Below are positions 7,970-16,738 of a stretch of 41,593 nucleotides of DNA, piece after piece. The stretch's first letter is position 1. Each line of letters starts with the position of its first letter. A model generated the notes under the pieces. That model was not told the DNA's origin. It saw only the letters and a list, made by a program, of their open reading frames with translations, and did not search any database. The stretch covers positions 1-41,593 of the forward strand of contig JAPLEI010000056.1 in assembly GCA_026391195.1 (NCBI GenBank), in the 5' to 3' direction. Both the position numbers and the translations under genes were made by a program. This DNA is from Bacteroidota bacterium. Its GTDB lineage: Bacteria > Bacteroidota > Bacteroidia > Chitinophagales > Chitinophagaceae.

Positions 7970-9565
7970 TTATTTCGCCTGCCCATATCCGCCGCCGCCG
8001 GGAAGTTCCATCACCAATTCTTCACCCGGCAACAATTTATCATGCCCTTTAGGAGGGGTATGTCTCTTTTTTCCGTTCGCCATTTTCACGAATACTTTTC
8101 CACTTTTCCCCGACTCCCCACCCAGCAATCCATAGGCCTGGTGATTGATTTTTTCGGTCACGTTGCTGATTTGTATGGGAGTGTTTCCAATATTTCTATA
8201 CGAAAATCTTTGTCCTTCCCCTCCCGGGTATTTTCCTTTTCCGCCGCTTCCTTTTAATAAACTTTTTTCGGTTACCAGAACGGGGGCATCATTTTCAAAA
8301 ACCTCGATGGGTACATTGGCCACATTGGTAGGATAACATAAGGTTGGCGCGCCGGCCATTCCTTTTCTGCCACCATATCCGCCTGCCAAAAACAGATATT
8401 CTACAAATTCAGATCCATCTGCCCGCTTTCCACTTAATACCATCACCCAAACTGCAGCCCCACAATCGGCCTGCACCTGATCGGGCACTGCCTGCGCAAG
8501 TGCTTTCATTACCGGTCCGTGTAACAAATTACCGGTAACATTTCTGGCACCCAGCGGAGAGGGCTTTTGGGCATTGAGTAAACTGCCTACCGGCGCCCAT
8601 ACTTTGATGGGTCGAAAACTGCCTTCATTATTGGGCACCTCCGGACTAAACACACACTTAATAGGATACGCGGTATAGGCAAACACATAATTCAAAACAG
8701 CATTAATAGCCAGGCTATGGGCGGGAGAAGTACCGGTATAATCTACCTCAATTTCATCTTTTCGGATGGTAAGGGTACAAACAAATTTTACCGGCTCCTT
8801 TAATCCATCTCCATCGGCCTCGTATTCTGCGGTATATACTCCATCCGGTGCTTTGAGAATGGCATCCCGCATCGCTTTTTCAGATGCTTGTATAATCTGT
8901 TTTCCTAATTCATCAATGGTATCAATACTATTCTCATCGAGCATTCTGTGTAACGATCGAATGCCCTGATCATTGGCAGCTACCTGTGCAAGAATATCTC
9001 CCATGGTTTGGCGCGATGCTCTTACATTAGATGCTATCAATGAAAAAATGGTTTCATTTCTTTTCCCTTCACTAAACAATTTCATGGGAGGTATATACAA
9101 TCCCTCTTCATAATAATCTTTGGCACCTGCACCCCATAATGTTCCACCAATATCCGGTGAATGGGCGATGCAGCCAATAAATCCAATCAGCTTATTTTTT
9201 CTGAATATGGGTGTTACTATACCTATATCTGGTTTATGACCTGCACAAAGCCAGGGGTCATTGGTAATTACTACATCACCCGGCTTCCATTCTTTTAGGG
9301 GGAAAAAATCTTTAATCAGGGCTTTTACCAAAAAAGGCATAACGCCTAAAAAAGAAGGCACACTAACACTGCTCTGTGCCAGCGATTGCCCTCGGGTATC
9401 CATCAACACTACGGCAAAGTCGGCACTCTCCCGGGTAACGGAAGAGAAAGCAGTTCGTTGTAAAGTAGTGCCTGCTTCATCTACCAATGAAATAAGCCTA
9501 CTCCAAAGCACACTCAGCTCGATTGCATTAAACGATATTTTATTTTTTTGTAGGGCCATTTTCAA
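7970..9565 (-). CDS. Hydantoinase B/oxoprolinase family protein (HyuB-like subunit)
   Basis: This 531-residue protein matches the HyuB family. The N-terminal region reads LWSRLISLVDEAGTTLQRTAFS, followed by the conserved DVVITNDPWLCAGHKPD segment, IGCIAHSPDIGG, and the Gly-rich end PGGEGQRFSYRN ... LPGGGGYGQ. HyuB partners HyuA in ATP-dependent opening of lactam or imide rings (N-methylhydantoinase, 5-oxoprolinase) or in carboxylation of ketones by related enzymes. No small zinc-type third subunit of the acetone/acetophenone carboxylases is visible nearby, which favours ring hydrolysis. The start overlaps the preceding gene by 4 bp. HyuA is encoded just beyond that small gene, at 10317-12380. 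Confidence 0.9.
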   Translation of the reverse strand: MKMALQKNKISFNAIELSVLWSRLISLVDEAGTTLQRTAFSSVTRESADFAVVLMDTRGQSLAQSSVSVPSFLGVMPFLVKALIKDFFPLKEWKPGDVVITNDPWLCAGHKPDIGIVTPIFRKNKLIGFIGCIAHSPDIGGTLWGAGAKDYYEEGLYIPPMKLFSEGKRNETIFSLIASNVRASRQTMGDILAQVAANDQGIRSLHRMLDENSIDTIDELGKQIIQASEKAMRDAILKAPDGVYTAEYEADGDGLKEPVKFVCTLTIRKDEIEVDYTGTSPAHSLAINAVLNYVFAYTAYPIKCVFSPEVPNNEGSFRPIKVWAPVGSLLNAQKPSPLGARNVTGNLLHGPVMKALAQAVPDQVQADCGAAVWVMVLSGKRADGSEFVEYLFLAGGYGGRKGMAGAPTLCYPTNVANVPIEVFENDAPVLVTEKSLLKGSGGKGKYPGGEGQRFSYRNIGNTPIQISNVTEKINHQAYGLLGGESGKSGKVFVKMANGKKRHTPPKGHDKLLPGEELVMELPGGGGYGQAK

Positions 9566-10320
9566 TTAGCTATTTGGGTAAAAATATCCGCTGATATGGG
9601 TTCATTTACCTTACGTTGTAACCATTGTATATCCATCCAGCGAATACCATCAAAAAATAATTTAACGGAACCCGGTTGCATAAAAAATCCGTTGGCAGTT
9701 TTTATTTTTTTAAACTGACTATATACCCGGTTGTGAAATCCTACGCTGGTAATAAAACTTACTCCCCTAATTAAGAATGACTTTTGATCGATTTGAAAAT
9801 TAGTTACCATTTTCTTGGGGTCGGTGATTTGAACAGTATAACAATCAAATCCATCTACCCGATCGTCTGCCAATCTTTCCACCCGAAACGAATCCCGATC
9901 GGCATAGCGAATGATACCAAAACCAAAATTGTTACTCCATGAAAAATACACCTGGTATTTTTTAGCTTCCTCACTCATCTGATTGGAAGTTTGCTTTCCA
10001 TCATATATCAATTGCATGAACATCCGATCGCCTGCCATTGCATCAAACCGAATTTTTCCATTTGCTTGATGGGCGGCAGTGTTTTCGGTTGGATAAATTC
10101 GATACATACTGTACGTGTCAAAAAATCGCAGATGGGCCGTATCTGTTTTTCCAAAAGGGGTAAAAGTTGCTGTTCCCTGTAAAGAAAGTGTAGTTGGCTG
10201 TTGCCATACATCACCACCCGAAGCGATTACGGTTTTTTGTAAAATTTCGAGCGCAGTTTGGCAGAAGCTATTTTTAAGCTGCGTACATAACAGTACAACC
10301 ATTAAAAAATAGGTTTTCAT
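9562..10320 (-). CDS. Secreted protein of unknown function between hyuA and hyuB
   Basis: This 252-residue protein starts with MKTYFLMVVLLCTQLKNSFCQ, a signal peptide that could be cleaved by signal peptidase I; the Cys-Gln end leaves a lipoprotein signal possible but not typical. The mature part is beta-rich: TLSLQGTATFTPFG, a DTYSMYRIYP segment, VDGFDCYTVQITDP and GFFMQPGSVKLFFDG. This resembles LolA/LolB-type outer-membrane sorting folds seen in many Bacteroidota exported proteins; the comparison is loose. It overlaps both hyuA and hyuB by 4 bp, so all three are translationally coupled although this product leaves the cytoplasm. Function unknown; a periplasmic ligand carrier is a reasonable guess. 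Confidence 0.7.
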   Translation of the reverse strand: MKTYFLMVVLLCTQLKNSFCQTALEILQKTVIASGGDVWQQPTTLSLQGTATFTPFGKTDTAHLRFFDTYSMYRIYPTENTAAHQANGKIRFDAMAGDRMFMQLIYDGKQTSNQMSEEAKKYQVYFSWSNNFGFGIIRYADRDSFRVERLADDRVDGFDCYTVQITDPKKMVTNFQIDQKSFLIRGVSFITSVGFHNRVYSQFKKIKTANGFFMQPGSVKLFFDGIRWMDIQWLQRKVNEPISADIFTQIAN

Positions 10321-12380
10321 AACAATTCAATTACGAGATTATTATATCTGTCTGCCTTTACCGTGCTATTATAACCAACAACCGTAGTACTTTCAAATTC
10401 TTCAATAATGCAAGGGCCTTTGATGAGTTGATTGGGTTTTAGCAGGTAACGATCGTACACTGGGGTTATTGCATATTGTTTTCCCCAATATACTTTTCGT
10501 TTTCCTTTCAATGCTTTCGAATGGTTGCCTACTACTGCCTGTTTGGGAATAAGTGAGGTTGTGGGTCCGCTCACCAGAACGCGCCAGGTAACTGCTTCAA
10601 TCGGAATCCCTTCAATATCTCTTCCATATCGCAACCGATATTCAGCCTGAAATTCACGGGTTATAGTGGATATTGATGCGAGGGTTAATTTTTCAGCAGG
10701 AATGGGTATGTTAATTTCATGTCCCTGCCCTGCATACCGCATATCTGCTACGATAGAAATCTGCCTATCACGGGCAGCTATTCCGGCATTGCGTAAAAAT
10801 GCTTTGCCCTGAGCCGTCATCTCGGCAATCAATTTATTCAAGTGTTTCCAGTTAATAGAGGGGAGGGTGCTGATATAACTGGTAATTGCTTCGGTAGCAA
10901 CCGGACTCACCAAAAATCCCAGTGCACTTAATACCCCTGCTCCGGCAGGAATGATCAGTTGTTTTGCATTGAGTTGGCGGGCAACCTGAAAAGCATGTAC
11001 CGGTCCGGCACCGCCAAAGCCCAGCATGGAGAAATGTCGGGGGTCTAGCCCTTTTTCAATGATATGTACCCTTGCTGCGTTGGCCATATTTTCATTCACG
11101 AGGCGATGAATGCCCCAGGCAGCTTCCTCCACCGATATTTTCAGCGGAGTGGCAATCTGTTTTTGAATGGCAGCCATGGCAAGGTCTTTTCGCAGCGGCA
11201 TGGTTCCTCCCAGAAAATAATCTTCGTGTAAAAATCCTAATACCAGATCGGCATCTGTTACTGTAGGTAGGGCGCCTCCCCGATTATAACAGGCCGGACC
11301 GGGTTGAGAGGCGGCACTTTCCGGACCAACCGTTAATAATCCCAATTGGTTAACCCGAGCAATACTTCCTCCTCCTGCGCCAATTTCAATCATATCAATC
11401 ACAGGAATACGAACAGGCAACCCACTTCCCTTTTTAAAACGCTTTTCGCGGGCTGCTTCAAAGTGATTGGTGATTTCGGGTTTGCCGTTTCGGATCATAG
11501 ACGCTTTGGCGGTAGTTCCCCCCATATCAAAAGCAACCAAGTCTTTTTTCTTTACCAGATTGCCGAAAAATATTCCTGCCATGGTTCCGCCGGCAGGGCC
11601 GCTTTCGAGCAATTGCACAGGTGTTTGAATGGCCCCTGCTATTGTAGTGAGTCGTCCGGCAGAGTTCATGATATGCAATTTTCCGGCAAAACCCATTCCC
11701 CTCAAAATCGAATCCAATTGGTTGAGGTAGTAACCGGTTAGCGGTTGCACATAAGCATTCATCACGGTTGCGCTGGTGCGCTCGTATTCTCGTATTTCGG
11801 GCATCACTTCACTGCTGAGTGAAAATGCCAGCTGGGGAAATTGTTTGCGAAGGATGGCCCCAATTTTTTGTTCATGTGAAGGGTTTGCATAAGAGTGTAA
11901 CAAGGAAACGGCTACCGCCTGAATCCCTTTTTTTACAAGAGATTGTAAAACAGTAATCACCTGTTTTTCATTCAGCGGCGTGATGATATTTCCGTTCCGA
12001 TCAACTCTTTCCTGTATGCCTTTTCTAAAAGAACGTGCAACCAGGGGTTCCGGCATTTTAATAAATATATCGTAGATGTCGTAGCGCATTTCTCGCCCAA
12101 TTTCCAGCACATCTTCAAAACCGGCGGTGGTAAGTAATGCAGTAGGGGCTCCCTTTCTTTCAATAATGGCATTGGTTACTAAGGTGGTGCCATGAATGAG
12201 GGTAGTTACATCGCGAATAGATTTTCCATGTTGTACCAGTAATTCCTGCACCCCATTTAAAATACCTTTAGTGGGATCGGGATAGGTAGTGAGGGTTTTG
12301 CCAAAGAATAATTTACCGGAGTCGGGCTCCAGCAATACTAGGTCTGTAAAAGTTCCGCCAATATCTATTCCTAATTTCAT
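10317..12380 (-). CDS. Hydantoinase A/oxoprolinase family protein (HyuA-like ATPase subunit)
   Basis: This 687-residue protein has the normal HyuA length. The first ATP-binding motif of the actin/hexokinase-like fold is at the start (LGIDIGGTFTDLVLLEPDSG), with the LIHGTTLVTNAIIERKG segment shortly after. The second phosphate-binding motif is LVAFDMGGTTAKASM, followed by GAGGGSIARV and the ADLVLGFL region. It forms the ATP-using half of a HyuA/HyuB complex that phosphorylates and opens a lactam or imide. Five bp separate it from the upstream SDR, and it overlaps the secreted-protein gene by 4 bp. Specificity cannot be read from sequence; 5-oxoproline, hydantoin or a larger lactam are all possible. 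Confidence 0.9.
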   Translation of the reverse strand: MKLGIDIGGTFTDLVLLEPDSGKLFFGKTLTTYPDPTKGILNGVQELLVQHGKSIRDVTTLIHGTTLVTNAIIERKGAPTALLTTAGFEDVLEIGREMRYDIYDIFIKMPEPLVARSFRKGIQERVDRNGNIITPLNEKQVITVLQSLVKKGIQAVAVSLLHSYANPSHEQKIGAILRKQFPQLAFSLSSEVMPEIREYERTSATVMNAYVQPLTGYYLNQLDSILRGMGFAGKLHIMNSAGRLTTIAGAIQTPVQLLESGPAGGTMAGIFFGNLVKKKDLVAFDMGGTTAKASMIRNGKPEITNHFEAAREKRFKKGSGLPVRIPVIDMIEIGAGGGSIARVNQLGLLTVGPESAASQPGPACYNRGGALPTVTDADLVLGFLHEDYFLGGTMPLRKDLAMAAIQKQIATPLKISVEEAAWGIHRLVNENMANAARVHIIEKGLDPRHFSMLGFGGAGPVHAFQVARQLNAKQLIIPAGAGVLSALGFLVSPVATEAITSYISTLPSINWKHLNKLIAEMTAQGKAFLRNAGIAARDRQISIVADMRYAGQGHEINIPIPAEKLTLASISTITREFQAEYRLRYGRDIEGIPIEAVTWRVLVSGPTTSLIPKQAVVGNHSKALKGKRKVYWGKQYAITPVYDRYLLKPNQLIKGPCIIEEFESTTVVGYNSTVKADRYNNLVIELL

Positions 12381-12385
12381 ACGGT

Positions 12386-13219
12386 TTAATGATATTCTTC
12401 CCCTCCACTAACATTGATGGCTTCGCCAGTAATATAGGCCGCTTCATCACTGCATAAAAAAGCCACGGCTTTGGCAATATCTTCGGTTTGTCCGGTTCGG
12501 CCCAGTGGATTTTTTTGAACAATCGACTGCAGATAGGTTTCGTAATCCATTCCCAACTTTTCACTGAAAAAACTGTTCTGCCAATGTCCGAGACCGGTAG
12601 TAATATGGTTGGGACAAACTGCATTTACCCGAATTTTATGTTTCCCCAATTCCACGGCATTGCTGCGGGTAAGGCCTACCAGTCCATGCTTACTGGCCGT
12701 ATAGGCCGCAGCAAATGGGAAGCCGCTTTTGGCAGCCTGAGAGGCAATATTGATAATTACACCGCCGGTTCCTTGTTCAATCATTTGAACAGCGGCATGT
12801 TTACTGCAAAGAAAGGGTCCTTTTAAATTAACATCCAATACCACATCCCAACTGCTCTCTTTAAATTCGGTAAAGGGTTCCATTAAATAACCTACACCTG
12901 CATTGTTTACTAAAATATCTATCCTGCCCAATGAGGCTGCCGTTTGATGAATGAGTTCTTTACATTCAGATTCAATTCTAACATCACAAGGGATAGTAAG
13001 TACCTGCACACCGAAAGCACGGCATGCGTCTGCAATTGCATTCATTTCAGAAGTTACACCAATATGTTCGGCAGCCAGGTCTGCTCCTTTGGGGGTTCCA
13101 AGATCGCTGATAACAATATTACATCCTTCGTAAGCCAATTTTAGTGCAATTGCTTCTCCAATTCCCTTATGTCGTCCGGAACCGGTAATGATGGCCACTT
13201 TATTGGTAAGCTGGTACAT
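12386..13219 (-). CDS. Short-chain dehydrogenase/reductase (classical SDR)
   Basis: This 277-residue protein is a classical SDR. The cofactor loop is ITGSGRHKGIGEA (residues 11-23) and the NNAG motif is at 105-108. The catalytic Ser is S160 (INIASQAA) with Y173 and K177 in YTASK. The C-terminus has YITGEAINVSGGEEY. D39 after strand 2 (VISDL) suggests preference for NAD over NADP. It should oxidise a secondary alcohol or reduce a ketone. It lies between the HapK-like gene (11-bp gap) and hyuA (5-bp gap). It differs from the SDR at 32607, which lacks the standard catalytic residues. Confidence 0.9.
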   Translation of the reverse strand: MYQLTNKVAIITGSGRHKGIGEAIALKLAYEGCNIVISDLGTPKGADLAAEHIGVTSEMNAIADACRAFGVQVLTIPCDVRIESECKELIHQTAASLGRIDILVNNAGVGYLMEPFTEFKESSWDVVLDVNLKGPFLCSKHAAVQMIEQGTGGVIINIASQAAKSGFPFAAAYTASKHGLVGLTRSNAVELGKHKIRVNAVCPNHITTGLGHWQNSFFSEKLGMDYETYLQSIVQKNPLGRTGQTEDIAKAVAFLCSDEAAYITGEAINVSGGEEYH

Positions 13220-13230
13220 ACTGTATGGAT

Positions 13231-13539
13231 TTAAATATCGCTGGCAACAATAAAAATCGGATTATCCGCAAACTCATTAAACTGTTTGGCACCGGCCTGA
13301 ACGGCTTCAGAAGAAAGGTCGGCAAAAAATGCATTCATATCAGGTACTTCAATGATTTCGCAATAGGCATAGGGCCCGGGGGCATCAGATCCAAGCAGAT
13401 TATTCATTTTCAATACGCGAAAATCCTGTACGGAAGACAAAGATGTAACCACAGGAATATCTTTTGCTTTTGCCCAATTTTCGTAATCCGTTACCGAAGC
13501 CGTTGGTTTTAGATTGTATAATGCTAGAATGGTTGGCAT
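13231..13539 (-). CDS. RedY/HapK-like small protein
   Basis: This 102-residue protein resembles the REDY-like/HapK family, a dimeric alpha+beta (ferredoxin-like) family first noted in prodiginine pigment clusters. Visible family-type features are LALYNLKPTASVTDYENWAK near the start, the central VQDFRVLKMNNLLGSDAPGP turn, YCEIIEVPDMNAFF, and a C-terminal FNEFADNPIFIVAS. It probably binds or rearranges a small heterocyclic or aromatic compound. It sits 20 bp after the aldolase gene and 11 bp before the SDR. The family call is from memory of the pattern. Confidence 0.65.
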   Translation of the reverse strand: MPTILALYNLKPTASVTDYENWAKAKDIPVVTSLSSVQDFRVLKMNNLLGSDAPGPYAYCEIIEVPDMNAFFADLSSEAVQAGAKQFNEFADNPIFIVASDI

Positions 13540-13559
13540 AGAAGAAAATTTATGGTTGT

Positions 13560-14324
13560 TTAAGAAACTCTTTCTTTGGTAAATGCAGCTACTCCGGTTG
13601 CCAATAACCCTTGCACACTATTCAACAACAGGCGAACTCCTTTGGCAGACAAATCTCTGGCCTGATCTGCATTAGCAGCAACAGTGCCGGGAATTTTTCC
13701 ATGTTTCACCATGATTTGAATGGCCTGATCGATGAGTGCTTTCACTTCCGGATGATTGGGGCCATCGGTGAAACCCATGCTGAGTGCGAGATCACGGGGG
13801 CCAATAATAAATCCATCTACCCCTTCCACTGCACACATACTTTCTAATTGTTCAACCGCTTTTACGGATTCTACCATGGGTAATACCAAAGTTTCGGCTT
13901 TAGCTGTGGTAATATATTCCTGTTGAGATAATTTTCCGGCCATATAGTCGGCGGCACGAACGGGACCCAATCCCCGATTGCCGGCGGGATAATATTTTAT
14001 TGCTTTTACCAGTTGAGCGCAATCTTCGGCTGTTTCTGTTCCGGGCATCATTATTCCCATTACGCCAGCGTCGAGGTATTGCAAAATTAATTTCTCGTCT
14101 AAACTTCTCACGCGGGCCAATGGGGTAATTCCGGTAGATTCCATGGCGCGGATCATGTGAGTAGCTTCCGTAAGGGTAATCGCTCCATGTTCACTATCGA
14201 TGATGTAAAAATCAAGGCCCATCCAACCCAGGTACTCACAAACCGTTGGGTCGGTGGTGGGGGAAATTACTCCGTAACAGGTAAGATTGCTGGCAAGTCT
14301 TTTTTTAACTGCTTTGTTCAACAT
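13560..14324 (-). CDS. HpcH/HpaI aldolase (class II, metal dependent)
   Basis: This 254-residue TIM-barrel protein fits the HpcH/HpaI aldolase family. Candidate active-site residues are D43 and H46 in IDSEHG, R71 in ARVRS, E152 in MVES and D178 in GPRDLA; E152 and D178 correspond to the usual metal ligands. Members cleave 4-hydroxy-2-oxo acids to pyruvate and an aldehyde, or belong to CitE-like CoA-ester lyases. The length and GPRDLALSMG motif favour the HpaI branch. It follows the LeuD-like gene after 37 bp, so it may cleave a product derived from that hydratase, releasing pyruvate. Confidence 0.85.
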   Translation of the reverse strand: MLNKAVKKRLASNLTCYGVISPTTDPTVCEYLGWMGLDFYIIDSEHGAITLTEATHMIRAMESTGITPLARVRSLDEKLILQYLDAGVMGIMMPGTETAEDCAQLVKAIKYYPAGNRGLGPVRAADYMAGKLSQQEYITTAKAETLVLPMVESVKAVEQLESMCAVEGVDGFIIGPRDLALSMGFTDGPNHPEVKALIDQAIQIMVKHGKIPGTVAANADQARDLSAKGVRLLLNSVQGLLATGVAAFTKERVS

Positions 14325-14361
14325 AGTATATCAATTAGTATTCAGCTCAAGTTTGGGTACA

Positions 14362-14898
14362 CTAATGTAATTCCTGGATAGTACCATCTGCTATTTTATT
14401 GCGGATGAAGTTCATCAAACCACCGCTGGCAGCAACTTCAGCAACAAAGGGCGCGACGGGAACACTGGAAAAAACTTTTCCATTGGTAAGGTTTGTGATT
14501 TCTCCAGAATCGGTATTATAAGAAAGTTCATCTCCTGTATTACATTCTAGGTTAATGTCTTTACTGGTGATGAAAGGCATTCCATAATTGATGGCATTTC
14601 TGAATTGCAGGCGGGCAAAACTGGTGGCAAACACCGCTTTTATGCCGGCTCCAATTAATCCGGTTACACAATGCTCAATACTTTTACCTCCTCCGGCAAA
14701 ATTATGTCCGGCCACAATAAAAGTATACCCGGCATCCACAAAGCCGTTTTCACGATTAAATTCTTCTGCTACGCCTGCCATTACCCATTTAGCATTTTCG
14801 GCAGGATTGATAGGAGACGTCCAGAACTTTTGGAGAATCATATCGAAACTCATCACATAATTTTTTGCAACCCAGGCTTTACCGGTAATAATGGCCAT
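14362..14898 (-). CDS. Aconitase-superfamily swivel subunit (LeuD-like), atypical substrate loop
   Basis: This 178-residue protein matches the small subunit of the 3-isopropylmalate dehydratase type: a beta-rich swivel domain with the signature region AGHNFAGGGKSIEH (residues 63-76), FARLQFRNAINYGMP, and a C-terminal GGLMNFI. The canonical loop reads GCGSSRE; here it is AGGGKSIE, so the substrate-binding Arg is replaced by Ile and one Gly is inserted. The N-terminal Asp-Thr-Asp element of normal LeuD is also missing. It is adjacent (18-bp gap) to its LeuC-like partner. These changes argue against leucine biosynthesis and for a different substrate, perhaps a bulky substituted maleate. Confidence 0.85.
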   Translation of the reverse strand: MAIITGKAWVAKNYVMSFDMILQKFWTSPINPAENAKWVMAGVAEEFNRENGFVDAGYTFIVAGHNFAGGGKSIEHCVTGLIGAGIKAVFATSFARLQFRNAINYGMPFITSKDINLECNTGDELSYNTDSGEITNLTNGKVFSSVPVAPFVAEVAASGGLMNFIRNKIADGTIQELH

Positions 14899-14916
14899 TT
14901 GTATATATTTTTTCGG

Positions 14917-16188
14917 TTACCAATTTTGAGAACGGGGATCGGTAATCTCCCCTTTAATTGCACTGGCGGCAACAACTGCCGGTGAGGTAAGAAATATTTT
15001 AGCGTTTTTACTGCCCATTCGTCCTTTCATATTTCTGTTGCCAGCGCTCAGAACAATATCTCCATCACCGGCAACGCCCGTATGTATGCCGGCACAGGGT
15101 CCGCAGCTGGGGGTTTCTATGGCCGCTCCGGCCCGGATAAGGGTTTCAAAATAGCCTTTTTGAATACATTCCAAGTAAACAGACTGACTGGCAGGAATAC
15201 ATATCATATTTACATTTCGGTGAATTTGTTGTCCTTCCAGAATTTTAGCCATGATGGCAAAATCTTCGGTTCTACCATTGGTGCAGGTACCTACAAATGC
15301 TTTATTAAATTTGGTTCCTATTACCTTTTCAATAGGTACTACATCATCTAGTTTATCGGGCATAGAAACCGTGGGCCCTACCTGAGTAACATCTACTTCA
15401 TATACGGCATCATAGCGGGCGTCTTCATCGCTGCTTACAAAACCCCATTCCCCTTTCTGAACAGGTGCAAGATAATTAGCGGTAGTAGCATCCGGTGCTA
15501 TTATTCCATTTTTTGCACCTAAGTCAACCGTCATATTACACAACGTCATTCTTCCGGCCATACCGAGTGATTCTATAGCTGGTCCGGTAAATTCAAGTGT
15601 TTTATAAATAAGATGCCCATTCCAGTGCATCATGCCCATGATGTGCAGACTCAGATCTTTGGCCATTACCCAGGGTTGCCAGGTACCTTTGATTACAAAT
15701 TTTACCGACTCGGGAACTCGAAACCAGCATTTGCCCGTAGCCATAGCAATGGCGGCATCGGTAACGCCAATGGCATTTCCAACAGCACCAACTGCCCCAT
15801 AGGTATTGGCATGCGAATCGGTTCCAATAGATACCTTGCCGGGCAGCACATGCCCTTGCTCTACCATTAACTGATGCGCAATTCCTTGTCGTCCCAAATC
15901 ATAGAAATAAGGAATATCATATTTATGTACAATCTCCCGCCATTCATTTAACATGGTAGCGAATTGTTCTGTGGGTGGTGGTGCAAGATGATCACTTACA
16001 CAAATCAACCGTTGCTTGTCGAAGAGTTGTTTGTCGGGAGAAAGACTCTCAAATGCTGTAAAACACTGCTTTCCCAGATAGTCCATGGTCATTACTGTGT
16101 GCACATCAACCCAAACCAGTTGTCCGGGCACCACAGCGGTTCTTCCACTGTTGCGTGCCATTATTTTTTCGGTGATCGTCATTCCCAT
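14917..16188 (-). CDS. Aconitase-superfamily large subunit (LeuC-like hydratase 1)
   Basis: This 423-residue protein is a [4Fe-4S] hydro-lyase large subunit. The three cluster Cys are C302 in GTCTNGR and C362/C365 in SCGPCAG. Other conserved elements are GTDSHANTYGAVGAVG (about 122-137), AKDLSLHIMG and SAGNRNMKGRMG. The length is typical of the archaeal-type LeuC/HacA/dimethylmaleate hydratase group. With the adjacent small subunit it should hydrate or dehydrate an alkylmalate/alkylmaleate pair. A second, more canonical pair lies at 36043-37770. There is no leuB or leuA nearby, so a leucine pathway role is unlikely. The start may be the first or third codon (MGM). Confidence 0.9.
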   Translation of the reverse strand: MGMTITEKIMARNSGRTAVVPGQLVWVDVHTVMTMDYLGKQCFTAFESLSPDKQLFDKQRLICVSDHLAPPPTEQFATMLNEWREIVHKYDIPYFYDLGRQGIAHQLMVEQGHVLPGKVSIGTDSHANTYGAVGAVGNAIGVTDAAIAMATGKCWFRVPESVKFVIKGTWQPWVMAKDLSLHIMGMMHWNGHLIYKTLEFTGPAIESLGMAGRMTLCNMTVDLGAKNGIIAPDATTANYLAPVQKGEWGFVSSDEDARYDAVYEVDVTQVGPTVSMPDKLDDVVPIEKVIGTKFNKAFVGTCTNGRTEDFAIMAKILEGQQIHRNVNMICIPASQSVYLECIQKGYFETLIRAGAAIETPSCGPCAGIHTGVAGDGDIVLSAGNRNMKGRMGSKNAKIFLTSPAVVAASAIKGEITDPRSQNW

Positions 16189-16231
16189 TGTATAGATCTT
16201 ATTAGAGAGAGAAATTAAGTGGTACCGGTTA

Positions 16232-16720
16232 TCAGGCTTCTTTAATATAGCTGGCCTGATCGTATAGGCTCAAAGGAATTACCGATTGATCGGCGGTTTT
16301 CCATTCTTCAATCATAGTTAGGCCTTCGAACTTTCCATTCATAGAATGTTGCCAAACGCGCATACGGTGGGTAGAAGAAATTGGGGTAATCATTTCATAC
16401 AGCATAGAACCGGGGAACTGCTTGTACGACCACCAGAGCAGGATATTCTTACCGCCATTAGCTTCCCAGGCTTCGCCGATGATGCGGTGGTTATCATATT
16501 TCATCACCCCGTTTTCATCAAAGGGCGACATCCCAAAATTGTGAAACTCCTCCCTACCGGAATCGAATGAGTATTCATTCGCCTGTCGCCATTCATTTCC
16601 GGAGAGGTGAAGGCTTAGTTTACTTTTGTGTGTAAACATAACTTCCGCGTTTTCACTCAGTCGGGTATAGGTGCCCTCCCAAATACCCGTCATGCTGGGG
16701 AATAGCTTAAGAGATAACAT
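16232..16720 (-). CDS. DUF3598-like (probably lipocalin-fold) protein, first gene of operon A
   Basis: This 162-residue cytoplasmic protein has the look of the DUF3598 N-terminal domain: GIWEGTYTRLSENAEVMF near the start, then a run of beta strands (KLSLHLSGNEWRQANEYSF, RIIGEAWEANG, NILLWWSYK, MRVWQHSMNGKFEGL). Known relatives are mostly cyanobacterial and related to the lipocalin/calycin folds, the same fold group as the CpcS and CpcT bilin lyases. It may bind a hydrophobic ligand, but I see no residues that prove this. The gene starts 18 bp downstream of an inverted-repeat operator and leads the long leftward operon. The family assignment is moderate. Confidence 0.6.
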   Translation of the reverse strand: MLSLKLFPSMTGIWEGTYTRLSENAEVMFTHKSKLSLHLSGNEWRQANEYSFDSGREEFHNFGMSPFDENGVMKYDNHRIIGEAWEANGGKNILLWWSYKQFPGSMLYEMITPISSTHRMRVWQHSMNGKFEGLTMIEEWKTADQSVIPLSLYDQASYIKEA

Positions 16721-16738
16721 ACAAGTGGTTTTTAAAAA

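Noticed and set aside
7970..12380. Acetone or acetophenone carboxylase
   Set aside because: The HyuA/HyuB-type subunits alone are present; no small zinc-type subunit is found nearby, so ring opening is the simpler reading.
14362..16188. Leucine biosynthesis (leuCD)
   Set aside because: There are two hydratase pairs, no leuA or leuB, an abnormal small-subunit loop and a catabolic neighbourhood under a MarR-type operator.
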